Shown one piece after another: positions 29,857 to 39,072 of a stretch of 64,000 nt of DNA. Below the pieces are notes generated by a model. The model saw nothing but the letters and a program-made list of their open reading frames with translations. It did no database searches and was not told the DNA's origin. The position numbers and the translations under genes are program-made. Source of the DNA: Pseudohalioglobus sediminis (GTDB taxonomy: Bacteria > Pseudomonadota > Gammaproteobacteria > Pseudomonadales > Halieaceae); NCBI RefSeq assembly GCF_008370495.1, contig NZ_VTUX01000003.1, forward strand, positions 496,001 through 560,000. The letters run 5' to 3'. Position 1 is the first letter of the stretch. Every line of letters starts with the position of its first letter.

Positions 29857-29990
29857 TGGTTTGGTGCCTGTTCCGATCAGTCAGGGAGGCAGTAACTAGA
29901 TGCCCCGGTGACTGCAGTTTCTGTTCAGTAACCCGAACCCCTGAACAATGTGATTCGGGCGCTCTCGGCGCCAGCGTCACGCTGCCTGTT

Positions 29991-30019
29991 GTCCGGCAAT
30001 GGTCCGGCGATGGTCCGGC
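29991..30019. repeat. Short tandem repeat, 11-base unit
   Basis: GTCCGGCAATG, GTCCGGCGATG and a partial GTCCGGC follow each other without gap in the hisG-ibaG intergenic region, where murA is expected from synteny. A nearby CGGACC could pair with them. Confidence 0.6.
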
Positions 30020-30061
30020 ACGGACCGACAGGGTATCCGACGCAACGAGAGCGCAAACCCG

Positions 30062-30301
30062 TCAGGCTTGCTGCTGCCACTGTTCCGGGGTGAAGGTGCG
30101 GATATTCACAGCATGAATGCTCCCTTCGGCGATCTCGTCGCTGAGGGCCGCATAAACCAGTTGCTGCTTCTTCACCGGGCGCAGGCCTTCGAAAACATCA
30201 CCGATGGCCGTGATGTCATAGTTGGCGCCCTCACCCTGCACACGGAATTCGCATTCCGGCATATGATTTTGCAGCAGGGCCTTGACGGTGGCAGCGTCCA
30301 T
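30062..30301 (-). CDS. ibaG: BolA-family protein IbaG
   Basis: This 79-residue protein has the compact BolA fold, with the core motif LKPVKKQQ-like RPVKKQQLVYAAL and a short C-terminal segment with SIHAVNIRTFTPEQW. IbaG-type proteins bind monothiol glutaredoxins and [2Fe-2S] clusters and are usually encoded at the end of the mla operon before murA. Here it is preceded by mlaC only, at a distance of 177 bases, and followed by hisG. Confidence 0.93.
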   Translation of the reverse strand: MDAATVKALLQNHMPECEFRVQGEGANYDITAIGDVFEGLRPVKKQQLVYAALSDEIAEGSIHAVNIRTFTPEQWQQQA

Positions 30302-30425
30302 AGCGATCTCCAGATCAGGGTTGATTCGACAGCATTACCGCCCGTGTTCACACACAGGCGGCAAGGGGGTGGCATTTTAGGAGAAAATGAAGGTAAAGGC
30401 GACTGGCTTCGCCTCGCACGGAAGG

Positions 30426-30441
30426 CACCGGGTACCCGGTG
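30426..30441. repeat. Perfect 16-base palindrome between mlaC and ibaG
   Basis: CACCGGGTACCCGGTG. It lies 38 bases after the mlaC stop on the minus strand. As RNA it could form a 7-bp stem with a two-base tip, which is too tight for an ordinary loop, so a protein site is equally possible. Confidence 0.4.
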
Positions 30442-30478
30442 GCTCCCGCAAGTGCTTGTCGACAAACGCAGACCGGGG

Positions 30479-31183
30479 TCAGCCTTCCACTTCGATGGCC
30501 GACCAGTTTTCAATGACAGCATTCAGGTCGCCGTTTTCCTTACGCGCGGCCGATTCAAACTGGCTGCGGTAGATCTCCCCGAGGTTCACACTTTCGATGA
30601 TCATGTTGCGCAACTTCCACTCCCCATCCCGGCCCCGTCCCATCTGGTACATCACCACGTAGGGTTCACTGTTTTCGGAGTAAATCAACTGTTCAACCGA
30701 GACGCGAGACGCGTCCTTGTCCTCGGCGCCGGGGTCGGACAACTCAATCCGGGAGCCACCGAATGCGAGCAGGCCCTTGCCATAGGTTCGCACCATGCCA
30801 TCGCGCATGACTTCGGTGAAGCGATCGAGCTGCTCCCGCAACTGCGCCCGGCCCGCTTCATCCAGCGACCGGTAGCGTTCACTGGTTGCGTAGGGGCCCA
30901 TAACGCCCCGGGCAAAACCGCGAAAGTCCACCACGGGATCAAGCACGTCCTGGATGGCCTGGTAATAGCGCTCGGGGTCGTCGTCAACGTATGCCTGGGC
31001 TTCGGCGACCACCTGCATCACGCTGGTGGTTGCCGAGTGCACCACCCCATGGGCGGTACTGTCGCCAGCGGGGGTGTCATCGGCACTGGCTGCCAGCGCT
31101 ACAAAAAACAGCCCGGTTATCCAGCCGACCCAGCGGCCGTACCCAACACCCGCTTCGCGAAACCACTCATTTCTACTATTCAC
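30479..31183 (-). CDS. mlaC: Phospholipid-binding protein MlaC (solitary)
   Basis: This is a periplasmic lipid carrier of the Mla system, which moves phospholipids between the outer membrane and the MlaFEDB complex. The 234-residue product begins with a signal sequence (hydrophobic part VGWITGLFFVALAASA). The MlaC fold is recognised from DVLDPVVDFRGFARGVMGPYA, EQLDRFTEVMRDGMVRTYG and the terminal VNLGEIYRSQFESA. I prefer GTG at 31183 because AGGGGA precedes it; an in-frame ATG at 31225 would add 14 odd residues. mlaF, mlaE, mlaD and mlaB, normally beside it, are absent. Confidence 0.88.
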   Translation of the reverse strand: MNSRNEWFREAGVGYGRWVGWITGLFFVALAASADDTPAGDSTAHGVVHSATTSVMQVVAEAQAYVDDDPERYYQAIQDVLDPVVDFRGFARGVMGPYATSERYRSLDEAGRAQLREQLDRFTEVMRDGMVRTYGKGLLAFGGSRIELSDPGAEDKDASRVSVEQLIYSENSEPYVVMYQMGRGRDGEWKLRNMIIESVNLGEIYRSQFESAARKENGDLNAVIENWSAIEVEG

Positions 31184-31198
31184 ACTCGCCGTCCCCTG

Positions 31199-31204
31199 TA
31201 TAAT
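31199..31204 (+). promoter_or_regulatory. Consensus -10 box upstream of yrbG
   Basis: TATAAT matches consensus fully and lies in the divergent region between mlaC and the yrbG-lpt operon, about 137 bases before yrbG. The corresponding -35 region (CTATTC) is poor, so the call is tentative. Confidence 0.4.
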
Positions 31205-31340
31205 CCGCATTTTGCCCAGCGACATATGTACGCTGCCGAATTCACCCTGATCAGTTAAGCCCGGTCTCTATGACAACAGCTTTGTTCGCGCAGTTCCACA
31301 TGGCAGCGCGGCCGCCCACTTTAACAGGAAACATGACGCC

Positions 31341-32315
31341 ATGCTGTTAGCATCCGTCACCATCCTCGTCGGCCTGGTTGTGCTGATCTGGAGCGCCGAC
31401 CTGTTCGTCGCCGGCGCCGCTTCCATCGCGGAGAACATGGGCATGTCGCCCATCCTGATCGGCCTGACCATTGTCTCCCTGGGCACCTCGGCCCCTGAAA
31501 TTATAGTCTCGTTCACCGCTGCACTGTCCGGAGCCGGGGATCTCGCTATCGGCAACGCGATCGGCTCGAACATCGCCAACATCGGCCTGGTACTGGGTAT
31601 CACGGTTCTGGTGGCGCCGATGATGGTTCACGAAAGCTGCATGAAGAAGGAGATGCCCATCCTGCTGCTGGTCACATTTGGCACTGGCGCGCTCCTGATC
31701 GACGATGTGCTCTCCACAATCGACGCCTGGCTTATGGTCGGAACACTGGTGCTGATCATCGTGCACATGGTACGCAGCCAGCAGCAGGATGAGGTACTTG
31801 CGGTGGAGGCAGCGGAGGAGAACCTGCCCCATCTGGCCCCGACCAGGGCCTGGCTCTACTTTTTTGCGGGACTCGGCCTGCTCATCGCCAGCTCACACGC
31901 GCTGGTGTGGGGGTCGGTGTTCGTCGCCGAGACCCTGGGAGTGTCGGAACTGGTCATCGGCCTGACGATCGTCGCCATCGGCACCAGCCTGCCTGAACTC
32001 GCGGCAACCATTGCCAGCGCCATGCGCGGACATACCGAGATCGCGCTGGGCAATATTATCGGCTCAAATATGTTCAACCTGCTGGCTGTGATGAGCATTC
32101 CAGGCATCGTCGGCTCAGAGAATCTCGAACGGGCCGTGATTACCCGCGACTACCCCACCATGACATTCCTGACGGTGTTCCTTGCCGCGGCCATTATCAT
32201 CAGCCGCAGGCGCACACGATCCAGGGCCGGGCACGCGTATCTCGGGCGCACCGTCGGGGTGTTGTTAGTCGCTTTATACGCGCTGTATTATTACTGGCTA
32301 TACCTTAGCATCTGA
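31341..32315 (+). CDS. yrbG: Calcium/sodium antiporter (YrbG family)
   Basis: This 324-residue inner-membrane protein has about ten membrane segments. It consists of two homologous halves, each with the CaCA-family alpha repeat: GLTIVSLGTSAPEIIVSF and GLTIVAIGTSLPELAATI, followed by GNAIGSNIANIGL and GNIIGSNMFNLLA. Such proteins exchange cations across the membrane; the physiological ion for YrbG is not firmly known. It starts the plus-strand yrbG-kdsD-kdsC-lptCAB run, the same order as in E. coli. Confidence 0.95.
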   Translation: MLLASVTILVGLVVLIWSADLFVAGAASIAENMGMSPILIGLTIVSLGTSAPEIIVSFTAALSGAGDLAIGNAIGSNIANIGLVLGITVLVAPMMVHESCMKKEMPILLLVTFGTGALLIDDVLSTIDAWLMVGTLVLIIVHMVRSQQQDEVLAVEAAEENLPHLAPTRAWLYFFAGLGLLIASSHALVWGSVFVAETLGVSELVIGLTIVAIGTSLPELAATIASAMRGHTEIALGNIIGSNMFNLLAVMSIPGIVGSENLERAVITRDYPTMTFLTVFLAAAIIISRRRTRSRAGHAYLGRTVGVLLVALYALYYYWLYLSI

Positions 32316-32331
32316 CCCGGGCCCCACCTCT

Positions 32332-33312
32332 ATGGCGGACACCTCTTGCAGCAGTTTTGCCCTCTCGGCGAGGCGAACCATCGACATCGAAGCGCAGGCT
32401 GTGGCGGCGTTGTCGCATCGCATTGGCGAGGATTTCAACAAGGCCTGTGAATTGTTACTGGCCTGCCGCGGTCGCGTCATCGTCACCGGCATGGGGAAAT
32501 CCGGGCATATCGCGCGCAAAATCGCTGCCACCCTTGCCAGCACCGGCACTCCCGCCTACTTTGTCCACCCTGGCGAGGCCAGCCATGGCGATATGGGCAT
32601 GATTACCGCCAGCGACGCCGTTATCGCCCTGTCCAACAGCGGTGAGGTCACCGAAGTGGTCACCCTGCTGCCCCTGCTCAAGCGCCTCGGTGCCAGTCTG
32701 ATAGCCATGACCGGCAACGCCAATTCCACGCTGGCGCGGGCCGCAGACGCCCACCTGGACACGGGCGTTGAATCCGAGGCCTGCCCGCTCGACCTGGCGC
32801 CGACTTCCAGCACCACCACGGCCCTGGTCATGGGCGACGCCCTGGCCATTGCCCTGCTGGAAGAACGCGGCTTCACCGCGGAGGATTTCGCCTTTTCCCA
32901 CCCGGGTGGCACCCTGGGCAAGAAGCTGTTGCTGAAGGTCGAGGATGTAATGCAGGGTGGGAATGCCATCCCCGCCGTCACCGGGGACACCCTGTTGTCG
33001 AATGCCCTGCTGGAGATCAGCAACAAGGGTCTGGGGATGACCACGGTGGTCGATGCCGCGGGCAACCTGGTGGGCATTTTCACTGACGGCGACCTGCGCC
33101 GCACCCTGGACCAGAAGATCGATATCAACAGCACGCCCATCGCCGAGCTGATGACGACGGGCGCCAAGACAGCCAGCCCGCAAATGCTTGCCGCCGAAGC
33201 CCTGCGCATCATGGAGGAGAATGAAATCACCTCCCTCGTTGTTGTGGGCGATGAGGGCAATACCTGCGGCGTCATCCACCTGATGCACCTGCTGCATGCA
33301 GGTATAGCCTGA
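32332..33312 (+). CDS. kdsD: Arabinose-5-phosphate isomerase
   Basis: This 326-residue protein interconverts ribulose-5-phosphate and arabinose-5-phosphate, the first step toward Kdo of LPS. An N-terminal SIS domain contains VTGMGKSGHIARKIAATLAS and HPGEASHGDMGM; the C-terminal half holds two CBS motifs (EDVMQGGNAIPAV and LMTTGAKTASPQ). Gene order yrbG-kdsD-kdsC supports the call. Confidence 0.97.
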   Translation: MADTSCSSFALSARRTIDIEAQAVAALSHRIGEDFNKACELLLACRGRVIVTGMGKSGHIARKIAATLASTGTPAYFVHPGEASHGDMGMITASDAVIALSNSGEVTEVVTLLPLLKRLGASLIAMTGNANSTLARAADAHLDTGVESEACPLDLAPTSSTTTALVMGDALAIALLEERGFTAEDFAFSHPGGTLGKKLLLKVEDVMQGGNAIPAVTGDTLLSNALLEISNKGLGMTTVVDAAGNLVGIFTDGDLRRTLDQKIDINSTPIAELMTTGAKTASPQMLAAEALRIMEENEITSLVVVGDEGNTCGVIHLMHLLHAGIA

Positions 33313-33317
33313 AGCTT

Positions 33318-33839
33318 ATGACAATTAGCGCGCAAACTGCTGGAAACATCGAACTGCTGGCGCTGGATGTCGACGGCGTACTGACCGATGGCCGAATCTT
33401 CTATGGCAACAGTGGCGAGGAGCTGAAGAGTTTTAGCATCAAGGATGGCCTCGGCATCAAGCTGCTGCAGCGCGATGGTATCGAGGTCGTGCTGATCACC
33501 GGTCGCGACTCGCATATTGTCTCCAGGCGCGCCGCGGAACTGGGCATCACTGAGGTCATACAGGGGCGCGAGGACAAGCTCACTGCACTGCGCGAGGTCT
33601 GCGCGGCAAGGGCCATTCAACCGGCACAGTGCGCCTACATGGGAGATGATCTTCCCGACCTCGCCGCCGTGCGTGCAGCCGGGATTGGCATGGCACCGGC
33701 CGATGCTGCCGCGCCTCTGCGCGAGTCTGCGGACTGGGTCAGCGAGCGACCCGGCGGTGCCGGCGCTGTGCGCGAGGCCTGCGAGATGCTGCTGTCCCGG
33801 CGCGGGACCCTGCTGCAAAGACTGGCAGACTACGACTGA
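33318..33839 (+). CDS. kdsC: Kdo-8-phosphate phosphatase
   Basis: This 173-residue HAD-superfamily enzyme dephosphorylates Kdo-8-phosphate. The nucleophile and acid are D17 and D19 in ALDVDGVLTDGR; the other HAD motifs are VLITGRDS and YMGDDLPDLAAV. It has no cap domain, as usual for this tetrameric family. The stop overlaps the lptC start (TGATG). Confidence 0.97.
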   Translation: MTISAQTAGNIELLALDVDGVLTDGRIFYGNSGEELKSFSIKDGLGIKLLQRDGIEVVLITGRDSHIVSRRAAELGITEVIQGREDKLTALREVCAARAIQPAQCAYMGDDLPDLAAVRAAGIGMAPADAAAPLRESADWVSERPGGAGAVREACEMLLSRRGTLLQRLADYD

Positions 33840-34396
33840 TGACGCGCCCCGCACTGCAAGTGCTGCTCGCCATTACCCTTGTGGTGGCCGCGAACTACTA
33901 CTGGAGCCCGCGAACTTCACAAACCGTGGACGAGGAAACCAGGGAGCGGCAACGGGCATTGCCAAAGACCTATATCGAGCAAACCCGGGCCTGGTCATTT
34001 GATGAGACCGGTGCCCTGACCGACATTCTCGAAGCGGAAAAAATCGAACAATTCGGGCGTGGCAACGTCTCAATGCTGACCATGCCGAAATTTTATGCCC
34101 ACAGTCGCGACGACAAGACCTGGTCTGCAGTGGCCGAACGCGGGCGCTTTGAGGATCATAGCGAACGCCTGCTGCTGCGCCGGAACGTGGTGCTGACGCA
34201 CGACCAGACCGGCACCAGCATGACCACGCAAGCCATGGATATAGAGCTGGACGACAAAACAGCTATTGCCAATAAACGGGTCACCATCACCCAGGGCGAG
34301 AATCGCACCACCGCCGATGGCATGGTCGCGCGCCTGCAGGAGGAGACAATAACCTTGAAACCCAATGTGGAGAGTACCTATGTGCAGCAGCCTTGA
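33839..34396 (+). CDS. lptC: LPS export protein LptC
   Basis: This 185-residue bitopic inner-membrane protein has one N-terminal helix (about residues 5-22) and a periplasmic beta-jellyroll with the family pattern RAWSFDETGALTDILEAEKIEQF. LptC receives LPS from LptB2FG and passes it to LptA. It overlaps kdsC upstream and lptA downstream, in keeping with the conserved operon. Confidence 0.93.
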   Translation: MTRPALQVLLAITLVVAANYYWSPRTSQTVDEETRERQRALPKTYIEQTRAWSFDETGALTDILEAEKIEQFGRGNVSMLTMPKFYAHSRDDKTWSAVAERGRFEDHSERLLLRRNVVLTHDQTGTSMTTQAMDIELDDKTAIANKRVTITQGENRTTADGMVARLQEETITLKPNVESTYVQQP

Positions 34397-34931
34397 CCGG
34401 TTTATCGCCTGCGCAGTGATCTGCCTGGCCATGTTAGCGCCGGGAGTAAGCAACGCCCTGCCGGATGACCGCGAACAGCCTATCCACATCGAGGCAGACG
34501 AGGCGCTTCGCGACGAAAAACAGGGCTTCACTCGCTACCAGGGCAACGTGCAGATGGACCAGGGAAGCCTACGTATCGAGGCCGACCAGATCACCATTTA
34601 TCACACCGGCGAGGAAGCCGACCGGGTTCTGGCCACCGGCAAGCCGGCGCGCATGCAGCAACAGCCGGACCCGGAAAAAGGCCTGCTCAAGGCCAGGGCG
34701 GACACCATCACCTACGTCAAAAGTGAGCAGCGCGTGGAATTGCGCAGCAACGCCCATATCGAGCAGGACGGCTCCATCGTCACCGGCGACTACATCGACT
34801 ATTTCATTGAACAGGAACTCGTCAAGGCGGGTTCCGCCGGGGGAGAAAATGCCAGCAGGGTGCAGGTGGTGATCCCCGCCGAGGTGTTGCAGGATGAGGA
34901 AGCGGACCGTGGCACGACTGACAGCAAATAA
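34380..34931 (+). CDS. lptA: LPS periplasmic bridge protein LptA
   Basis: This 183-residue protein has a signal peptide ending at about SNA-LPDD and an OstA-like beta-jellyroll with [29 protein letters not shown] and YTV-like strands such as [17 protein letters not shown]. LptA oligomers carry LPS across the periplasm. ATG at 34380 is chosen because GGAGAG precedes it; the frame is also open to an ATG at 34365. The C-terminal end overlaps the start of lptB. Confidence 0.94.
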   Translation: MCSSLDRFIACAVICLAMLAPGVSNALPDDREQPIHIEADEALRDEKQGFTRYQGNVQMDQGSLRIEADQITIYHTGEEADRVLATGKPARMQQQPDPEKGLLKARADTITYVKSEQRVELRSNAHIEQDGSIVTGDYIDYFIEQELVKAGSAGGENASRVQVVIPAEVLQDEEADRGTTDSK

Positions 34932-35634
34932 TCTGGCCAAGGCCTACCGTGGTCGCGAGGTCGTGCAGGACGTGTCGCTGCAGATCGAAAGCGGCCAGGT
35001 CGTCGGCCTCCTCGGGCCCAACGGCGCTGGCAAAACCACCTGTTTCTACATGATCACTGGCATCATCCAGGCTGATCGCGGGGTAATTGAGCTGAATGGC
35101 GAGGATATCACGCCACTGTCCATGCACGAGCGTGCCAGGCGAGGCATCGGCTACCTGCCGCAGGAGGCCTCGATCTTCCGCAAGCTATCGGTGGGCGACA
35201 ATATCCTTGCGGTGCTGGAGACTCGGCCGGACCTGAATAGAAAGCAGCGTCTGCAGCAGCGCGATCAATTGCTACAGGAATTCAACGTGCAACACCTGCG
35301 CGACAGCCTCGGGCAGTCTCTCTCCGGGGGTGAGCGCCGCCGTGTCGAGATCGCCAGGGCACTGGCGGCGGAACCCGATTTCATTCTGCTCGATGAACCT
35401 TTCGCCGGTGTCGACCCGATTTCAGTCAGCGATATCAAGCAGATCATCAACCACTTGCGTGAGCGCGGCATCGGCGTGTTGATCACCGACCACAACGTGC
35501 GCGACACGCTCGACATCTGTGAACTGGCTTTCATCGTTGGCGAGGGGCATATCATCGCCTCGGGAAATGCCAACGACGTACTGAACAATGCCCGCGTGCG
35601 CAAAATCTACCTGGGTGAGCAGTTCACCATGTAA
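34909..35634 (+). CDS. lptB: LPS export ABC transporter ATPase LptB
   Basis: This 241-residue ATPase powers extraction of LPS from the inner membrane by LptB2FGC. Walker A is GPNGAGKTT, the signature motif LSGGERRR, Walker [12 protein letters not shown], and the switch histidine lies in [14 protein letters not shown] start at 34909, preceded by GAGGA and giving [19 protein letters not shown], yields the standard family length; an in-frame ATG at 34894 is less likely. lptF and lptG are not in the window. Confidence 0.97.
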   Translation: MARLTANNLAKAYRGREVVQDVSLQIESGQVVGLLGPNGAGKTTCFYMITGIIQADRGVIELNGEDITPLSMHERARRGIGYLPQEASIFRKLSVGDNILAVLETRPDLNRKQRLQQRDQLLQEFNVQHLRDSLGQSLSGGERRRVEIARALAAEPDFILLDEPFAGVDPISVSDIKQIINHLRERGIGVLITDHNVRDTLDICELAFIVGEGHIIASGNANDVLNNARVRKIYLGEQFTM

Positions 35635-35691
35635 ACGCTGTGTGACCGGCATTATCCCACGAAGTCAATAAGCAAATTTCGCGCCAAGCTG

Positions 35692-35720
35692 TTGCCACGG
35701 CTCTCGACCCGGCGCTAAAC
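35692..35720 (+). promoter_or_regulatory. Possible promoter upstream of rpoN
   Basis: TTGCCA (five of six consensus) and CTAAAC are separated by 17 bases, about 60 bases before the rpoN start. The -10 box is poor, so this is weak. Confidence 0.3.
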
Positions 35721-35780
35721 TGCCCCTGTTGTAATTCAAGGCGCCCGCATTCGGGGCGACAAAGTGCTACCAGACACTCG

Positions 35781-37274
35781 ATGAAACAGTCGCTTCAACT
35801 CAAGCTTGGCCAGCAGCTGACAATGACGCCTCAGCTACAGCAGGCTATTCGCCTGTTGCAGTTGTCCACACTGGATTTACAGCAGGAAATCCAGCAGGCA
35901 CTCGACAGTAACCCCCTACTCGAAGTCAGTGAAGACGAACCCGAACCCGAAGCCATCGCGGAAGAACAGGCGCCTTCGAGCGATGGGCCGCTGGAAAACC
36001 TTGAACACAGCGCCAGTGACCCGGTAAACGCCGCCAATAGCGAATCCGCCCCGATCAGCGAAACCATGCCTGAGGAGTTGCCGGTCGACACCCAGTGGGA
36101 CGACCTGCTGCCATCCGGCTCGGCTCCACCAGCCCCGGCCACGGATGACTCCGGCGAGGGCGATTTCGACGGCCGCAATGCACCACAGGAGAGCCTGCGC
36201 GAGAGTTTACTCTGGCAGCTCAACCTGGCCAGACTATCTGATACCGACAGGCTCATTGCCCTGGCTATTATCGACGCCACTGCCGGCGATGGTCGCCTGT
36301 CTGTGAGTCTGGAGGAGATCCACGAGGGCTTCGACGAAGAGCTCGACATCGAGATGGACGAGGTCGTCGCCGTGCTGCACAGACTGCAGCAGTTTGAGCC
36401 AGCGGGCGTGTGCACCCGCAACCTACAGGAATGCCTGCTGGTGCAGCTACAGCAGCTACCCGCCTCCACGCCTTACCTGGAGCAGGCCAAGGTCTTGCTC
36501 AGCCGCCATCTACCGCAGCTGGCGAGTGGTGACTTCAAGCAGATCATGCGGCGCACACGGCTCAAGGAAGAGCAACTGAAGGATGTACTGGCACTGATCC
36601 AGACCCTGGACCCCCGGCCCGGCGAGACCTTTGCGCCAGAGTCGGTAGAGTACGTGGTGCCGGATGTTTTCGTGAGCAAGAAGGCGGGACGCTGGTGCGT
36701 CGAACTGAACCCCGATATTGCCCCCAGGTTGCGCATCAACAGCACCTACGCCGGACTCATCAAGCGCGCAGACAACAGTGCCGACAACACCTTCCTGCGC
36801 GACAACCTGCAGGAGGCGCGCTGGTTCCTGAAGAGCCTGCAGAGTCGCAATGAAACCCTGATGAAAGTAGCCAGCAAGATCGTCGAGCACCAACGTAATT
36901 TCCTCGAGTATGGCGAGGAGGCGATGAAACCGCTGGTACTTGCCGATATCGCAGAAGCGGTGGAAATGCACGAGTCCACGATTTCCAGGGTTACCACCCA
37001 GAAATACATGCATACGCCCCGCGGCGTATTTGAGCTGAAGTTCTTTTTCTCCAGCCACGTGGCGACAACCAGCGGCGGCGAGTGCTCTTCCACGGCAATA
37101 CGCGCGCTGATCAAGAAACTGGTGGCAGCGGAAAACCCGCGTAAACCGCTCAGTGACAACAAGATCACCCAGCTGCTGGAGGAACAGGGCATCAAAGTGG
37201 CACGGCGAACCATTGCCAAGTACCGGGAGACCATGCAGATCCCCCCATCTAACGAACGCAAGCGGCTGGTTTAG
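35781..37274 (+). CDS. rpoN: RNA polymerase sigma-54 factor
   Basis: This 497-residue protein begins with the Gln/Leu-rich activator-interaction region ([20 protein letters not shown]), then an acidic linker (about residues 50-125), the core-binding domain and the DNA-binding domain. The RpoN box is [10 protein letters not shown] near the C-terminus. It directs transcription from -24/-12 promoters with activator ATPases. It sits between lptB and hpf, the common proteobacterial order linking it to the nitrogen PTS genes that follow. Confidence 0.98.
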   Translation: MKQSLQLKLGQQLTMTPQLQQAIRLLQLSTLDLQQEIQQALDSNPLLEVSEDEPEPEAIAEEQAPSSDGPLENLEHSASDPVNAANSESAPISETMPEELPVDTQWDDLLPSGSAPPAPATDDSGEGDFDGRNAPQESLRESLLWQLNLARLSDTDRLIALAIIDATAGDGRLSVSLEEIHEGFDEELDIEMDEVVAVLHRLQQFEPAGVCTRNLQECLLVQLQQLPASTPYLEQAKVLLSRHLPQLASGDFKQIMRRTRLKEEQLKDVLALIQTLDPRPGETFAPESVEYVVPDVFVSKKAGRWCVELNPDIAPRLRINSTYAGLIKRADNSADNTFLRDNLQEARWFLKSLQSRNETLMKVASKIVEHQRNFLEYGEEAMKPLVLADIAEAVEMHESTISRVTTQKYMHTPRGVFELKFFFSSHVATTSGGECSSTAIRALIKKLVAAENPRKPLSDNKITQLLEEQGIKVARRTIAKYRETMQIPPSNERKRLV

Positions 37275-37425
37275 CCCTTACATAGAGGTTCCATGGAAAA
37301 AGGTTTCGATGCCACGGGGCATTGGTCTAGACTTTAAAACAAACAGCGAGAGATTCCCGGCATTGCCGGCCCCGGCAGAACCAGCTCAGGCACCTGCCGG
37401 TTTAACCTGAAGAAGGAGCAATAAT

Positions 37426-37713
37426 ATGCAACTGACTGTCAGCGGACATCACGTGGAAGTCACCGAGCCACTGCGCGAGTATGTGCAACACAAGTTTGAA
37501 CGACTGCAGAGGCACTTTGACCAGATTACCAACACGGAAGTCACCCTGATCGTGGAAAAACTGGTACAGAAAGCCGAGGCCAATGTGCACATATCCGGGG
37601 CCGATATTTTCGCCCACGCCGAGTCCGAGGACATGTATGCTGCTATCGACGCGCTTGCCGATAAACTCGACCGCCAACTCATTAAGCACAAGGAAAAAAA
37701 CCGGGGTCACTGA
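37426..37713 (+). CDS. hpf: Ribosome hibernation promoting factor, short form
   Basis: This 95-residue protein of the HPF/YfiA family (MQLTVSGHHVEVTEPLREYV, then HVSG-like HISGADIFAHAESEDMYAAIDALADKLDRQL). Short HPF helps form inactive 100S ribosomes in stationary phase together with RMF. A strong AAGGAG site lies 10 bases before the ATG. It sits immediately downstream of rpoN. Confidence 0.97.
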   Translation: MQLTVSGHHVEVTEPLREYVQHKFERLQRHFDQITNTEVTLIVEKLVQKAEANVHISGADIFAHAESEDMYAAIDALADKLDRQLIKHKEKNRGH

Positions 37714-37732
37714 CACCCCGGGCAATCACTCT

Positions 37733-38200
37733 ATGCAACCCCTTGCCTCTCTGCTGACCCCCGAGCGCACTGCCTGCCAGTTGCCGGGGCTCAGCAAAAA
37801 ACGCTTGTTCGAAAGCATCGCCCGCATAATCAGCGACGACCAGTTCTCGCTGTCCTATGACGAAGTCTTCGCCCACTTTATCGCCAGGGAGAAACTTGGC
37901 AGTACCGGCCTGGGGGACGGCATAGCGATACCGCATTGCCGCATCGGCAACTGCAGCCAGCCCACCGGGGCCCTGCTGACGCTATCCGAACCCATTGATT
38001 TTGACTCACCGGACAATCAGCCCGTTGATCTCGTGTTTGCCCTGCTGGTGCCCGAGGATGAGCCGCAGCAGCATCTCGATACACTCGCGGGTCTGGCCAG
38101 GCTATTCAGCCAGGCTGGCTTCTGTGAGGGGCTGCGCAATGCCCGTGATCAGGCAACCCTGTTTCGGCTGGCCATCGAGGCCGAAGCCGTCGCGCCTTAG
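37733..38200 (+). CDS. ptsN: Nitrogen PTS EIIA component PtsN
   Basis: This 155-residue regulatory EIIA(Ntr) protein has its phosphorylated histidine at H68 in GDGIAIPHCRI. It is modified by EI(Ntr) via PtsO and in relatives adjusts potassium uptake and other processes instead of sugar import. ATG at 37733 gives the family start; an open frame further upstream overlaps hpf and is not protein-like. Confidence 0.96.
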   Translation: MQPLASLLTPERTACQLPGLSKKRLFESIARIISDDQFSLSYDEVFAHFIAREKLGSTGLGDGIAIPHCRIGNCSQPTGALLTLSEPIDFDSPDNQPVDLVFALLVPEDEPQQHLDTLAGLARLFSQAGFCEGLRNARDQATLFRLAIEAEAVAP

Positions 38201-38217
38201 GGCCCGGCACACTCGCC

Positions 38218-39072
38218 ATGCAGCTAATCATCATCAGCGGCCGATCCGGATCCGGCAAGAGCACCGCCCTCAACCAGCTTGAGGACGAGGGTTATTACTG
38301 TATCGATAACTTGCCCGTCTCCCTGCTGCCTGCACTCGTTGCCGAAACCCAGCGCGAGGAGTTTGCCCACTTTCGCGGCACTGCGGTCTGCATCGACGCG
38401 CGCAACGCATGGAAATACCTGGCGGATTTCAGCCAGGTCATGGGCGCCCTGCCGGCAACCGTGAAGACTGAAGTGCTCTACCTCGACGCAGAGGAACCGG
38501 CGCTGATCAAGCGTTTCTCCGAGACCCGGCGCAAACACCCGCTGAGCGCGGACTCCATGACACTGGCTGAGGCCATAGCGCAGGAGAGGGAGTTGCTCGA
38601 GCCCATATCCAGCGCGGCATCGCTGGTCCTGGACACCACCCAGATGACCATCTACGACCTGCGCGACGCTATCAAGCAACGCCTGCTGGGCACCGAGAGC
38701 AGCAGCATGTCACTGCTGATCCAGTCATTCGGGTTCAAGCGCGGAATTCCCAAGGACGCCGACCTGCTGTTCGATGTGCGCATGCTGCCAAACCCGCACT
38801 GGGTAAAGGAACTACGCCTGCAAAACGGCACCGAAGCCGAGGTCCGCGATTTCCTGGAAGCACAGCCCATGACCGCGGAATTGTTCGCAGATATTTGCCA
38901 TTTTCTGGATCGGTGGCTACCCCGCTACGGTGACAGCAACCGCAGTTACATGACGGTCGCTATCGGTTGTACCGGCGGCCAGCATCGTTCAGTATACTTG
39001 GCCGAGCGCCTGTTCCGTCATTACCAGGCGCAGTATCCGGGCATTCACGTCAGACACAGGGAATTGCAGTAA
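38218..39072 (+). CDS. rapZ: RNase adapter protein RapZ
   Basis: This 284-residue protein has an N-terminal P-loop domain (GRSGSGKST at residues 8-16) and a C-terminal domain with AIGCTGGQHRSVYLAERL. In E. coli RapZ binds the small RNA GlmZ and guides RNase E, controlling glucosamine-6-phosphate synthesis. Its position between ptsN and ptsO is conserved. No glmZ-like RNA is recognisable in this window. Confidence 0.96.
   Translation: MQLIIISGRSGSGKSTALNQLEDEGYYCIDNLPVSLLPALVAETQREEFAHFRGTAVCIDARNAWKYLADFSQVMGALPATVKTEVLYLDAEEPALIKRFSETRRKHPLSADSMTLAEAIAQERELLEPISSAASLVLDTTQMTIYDLRDAIKQRLLGTESSSMSLLIQSFGFKRGIPKDADLLFDVRMLPNPHWVKELRLQNGTEAEVRDFLEAQPMTAELFADICHFLDRWLPRYGDSNRSYMTVAIGCTGGQHRSVYLAERLFRHYQAQYPGIHVRHRELQ

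Noticed and set aside
29999-31258. Plus-strand open frame of 419 codons across ibaG and mlaC
   Set aside because: Mirror of two recognisable minus-strand genes; translation is low-complexity and lacks any family signal.
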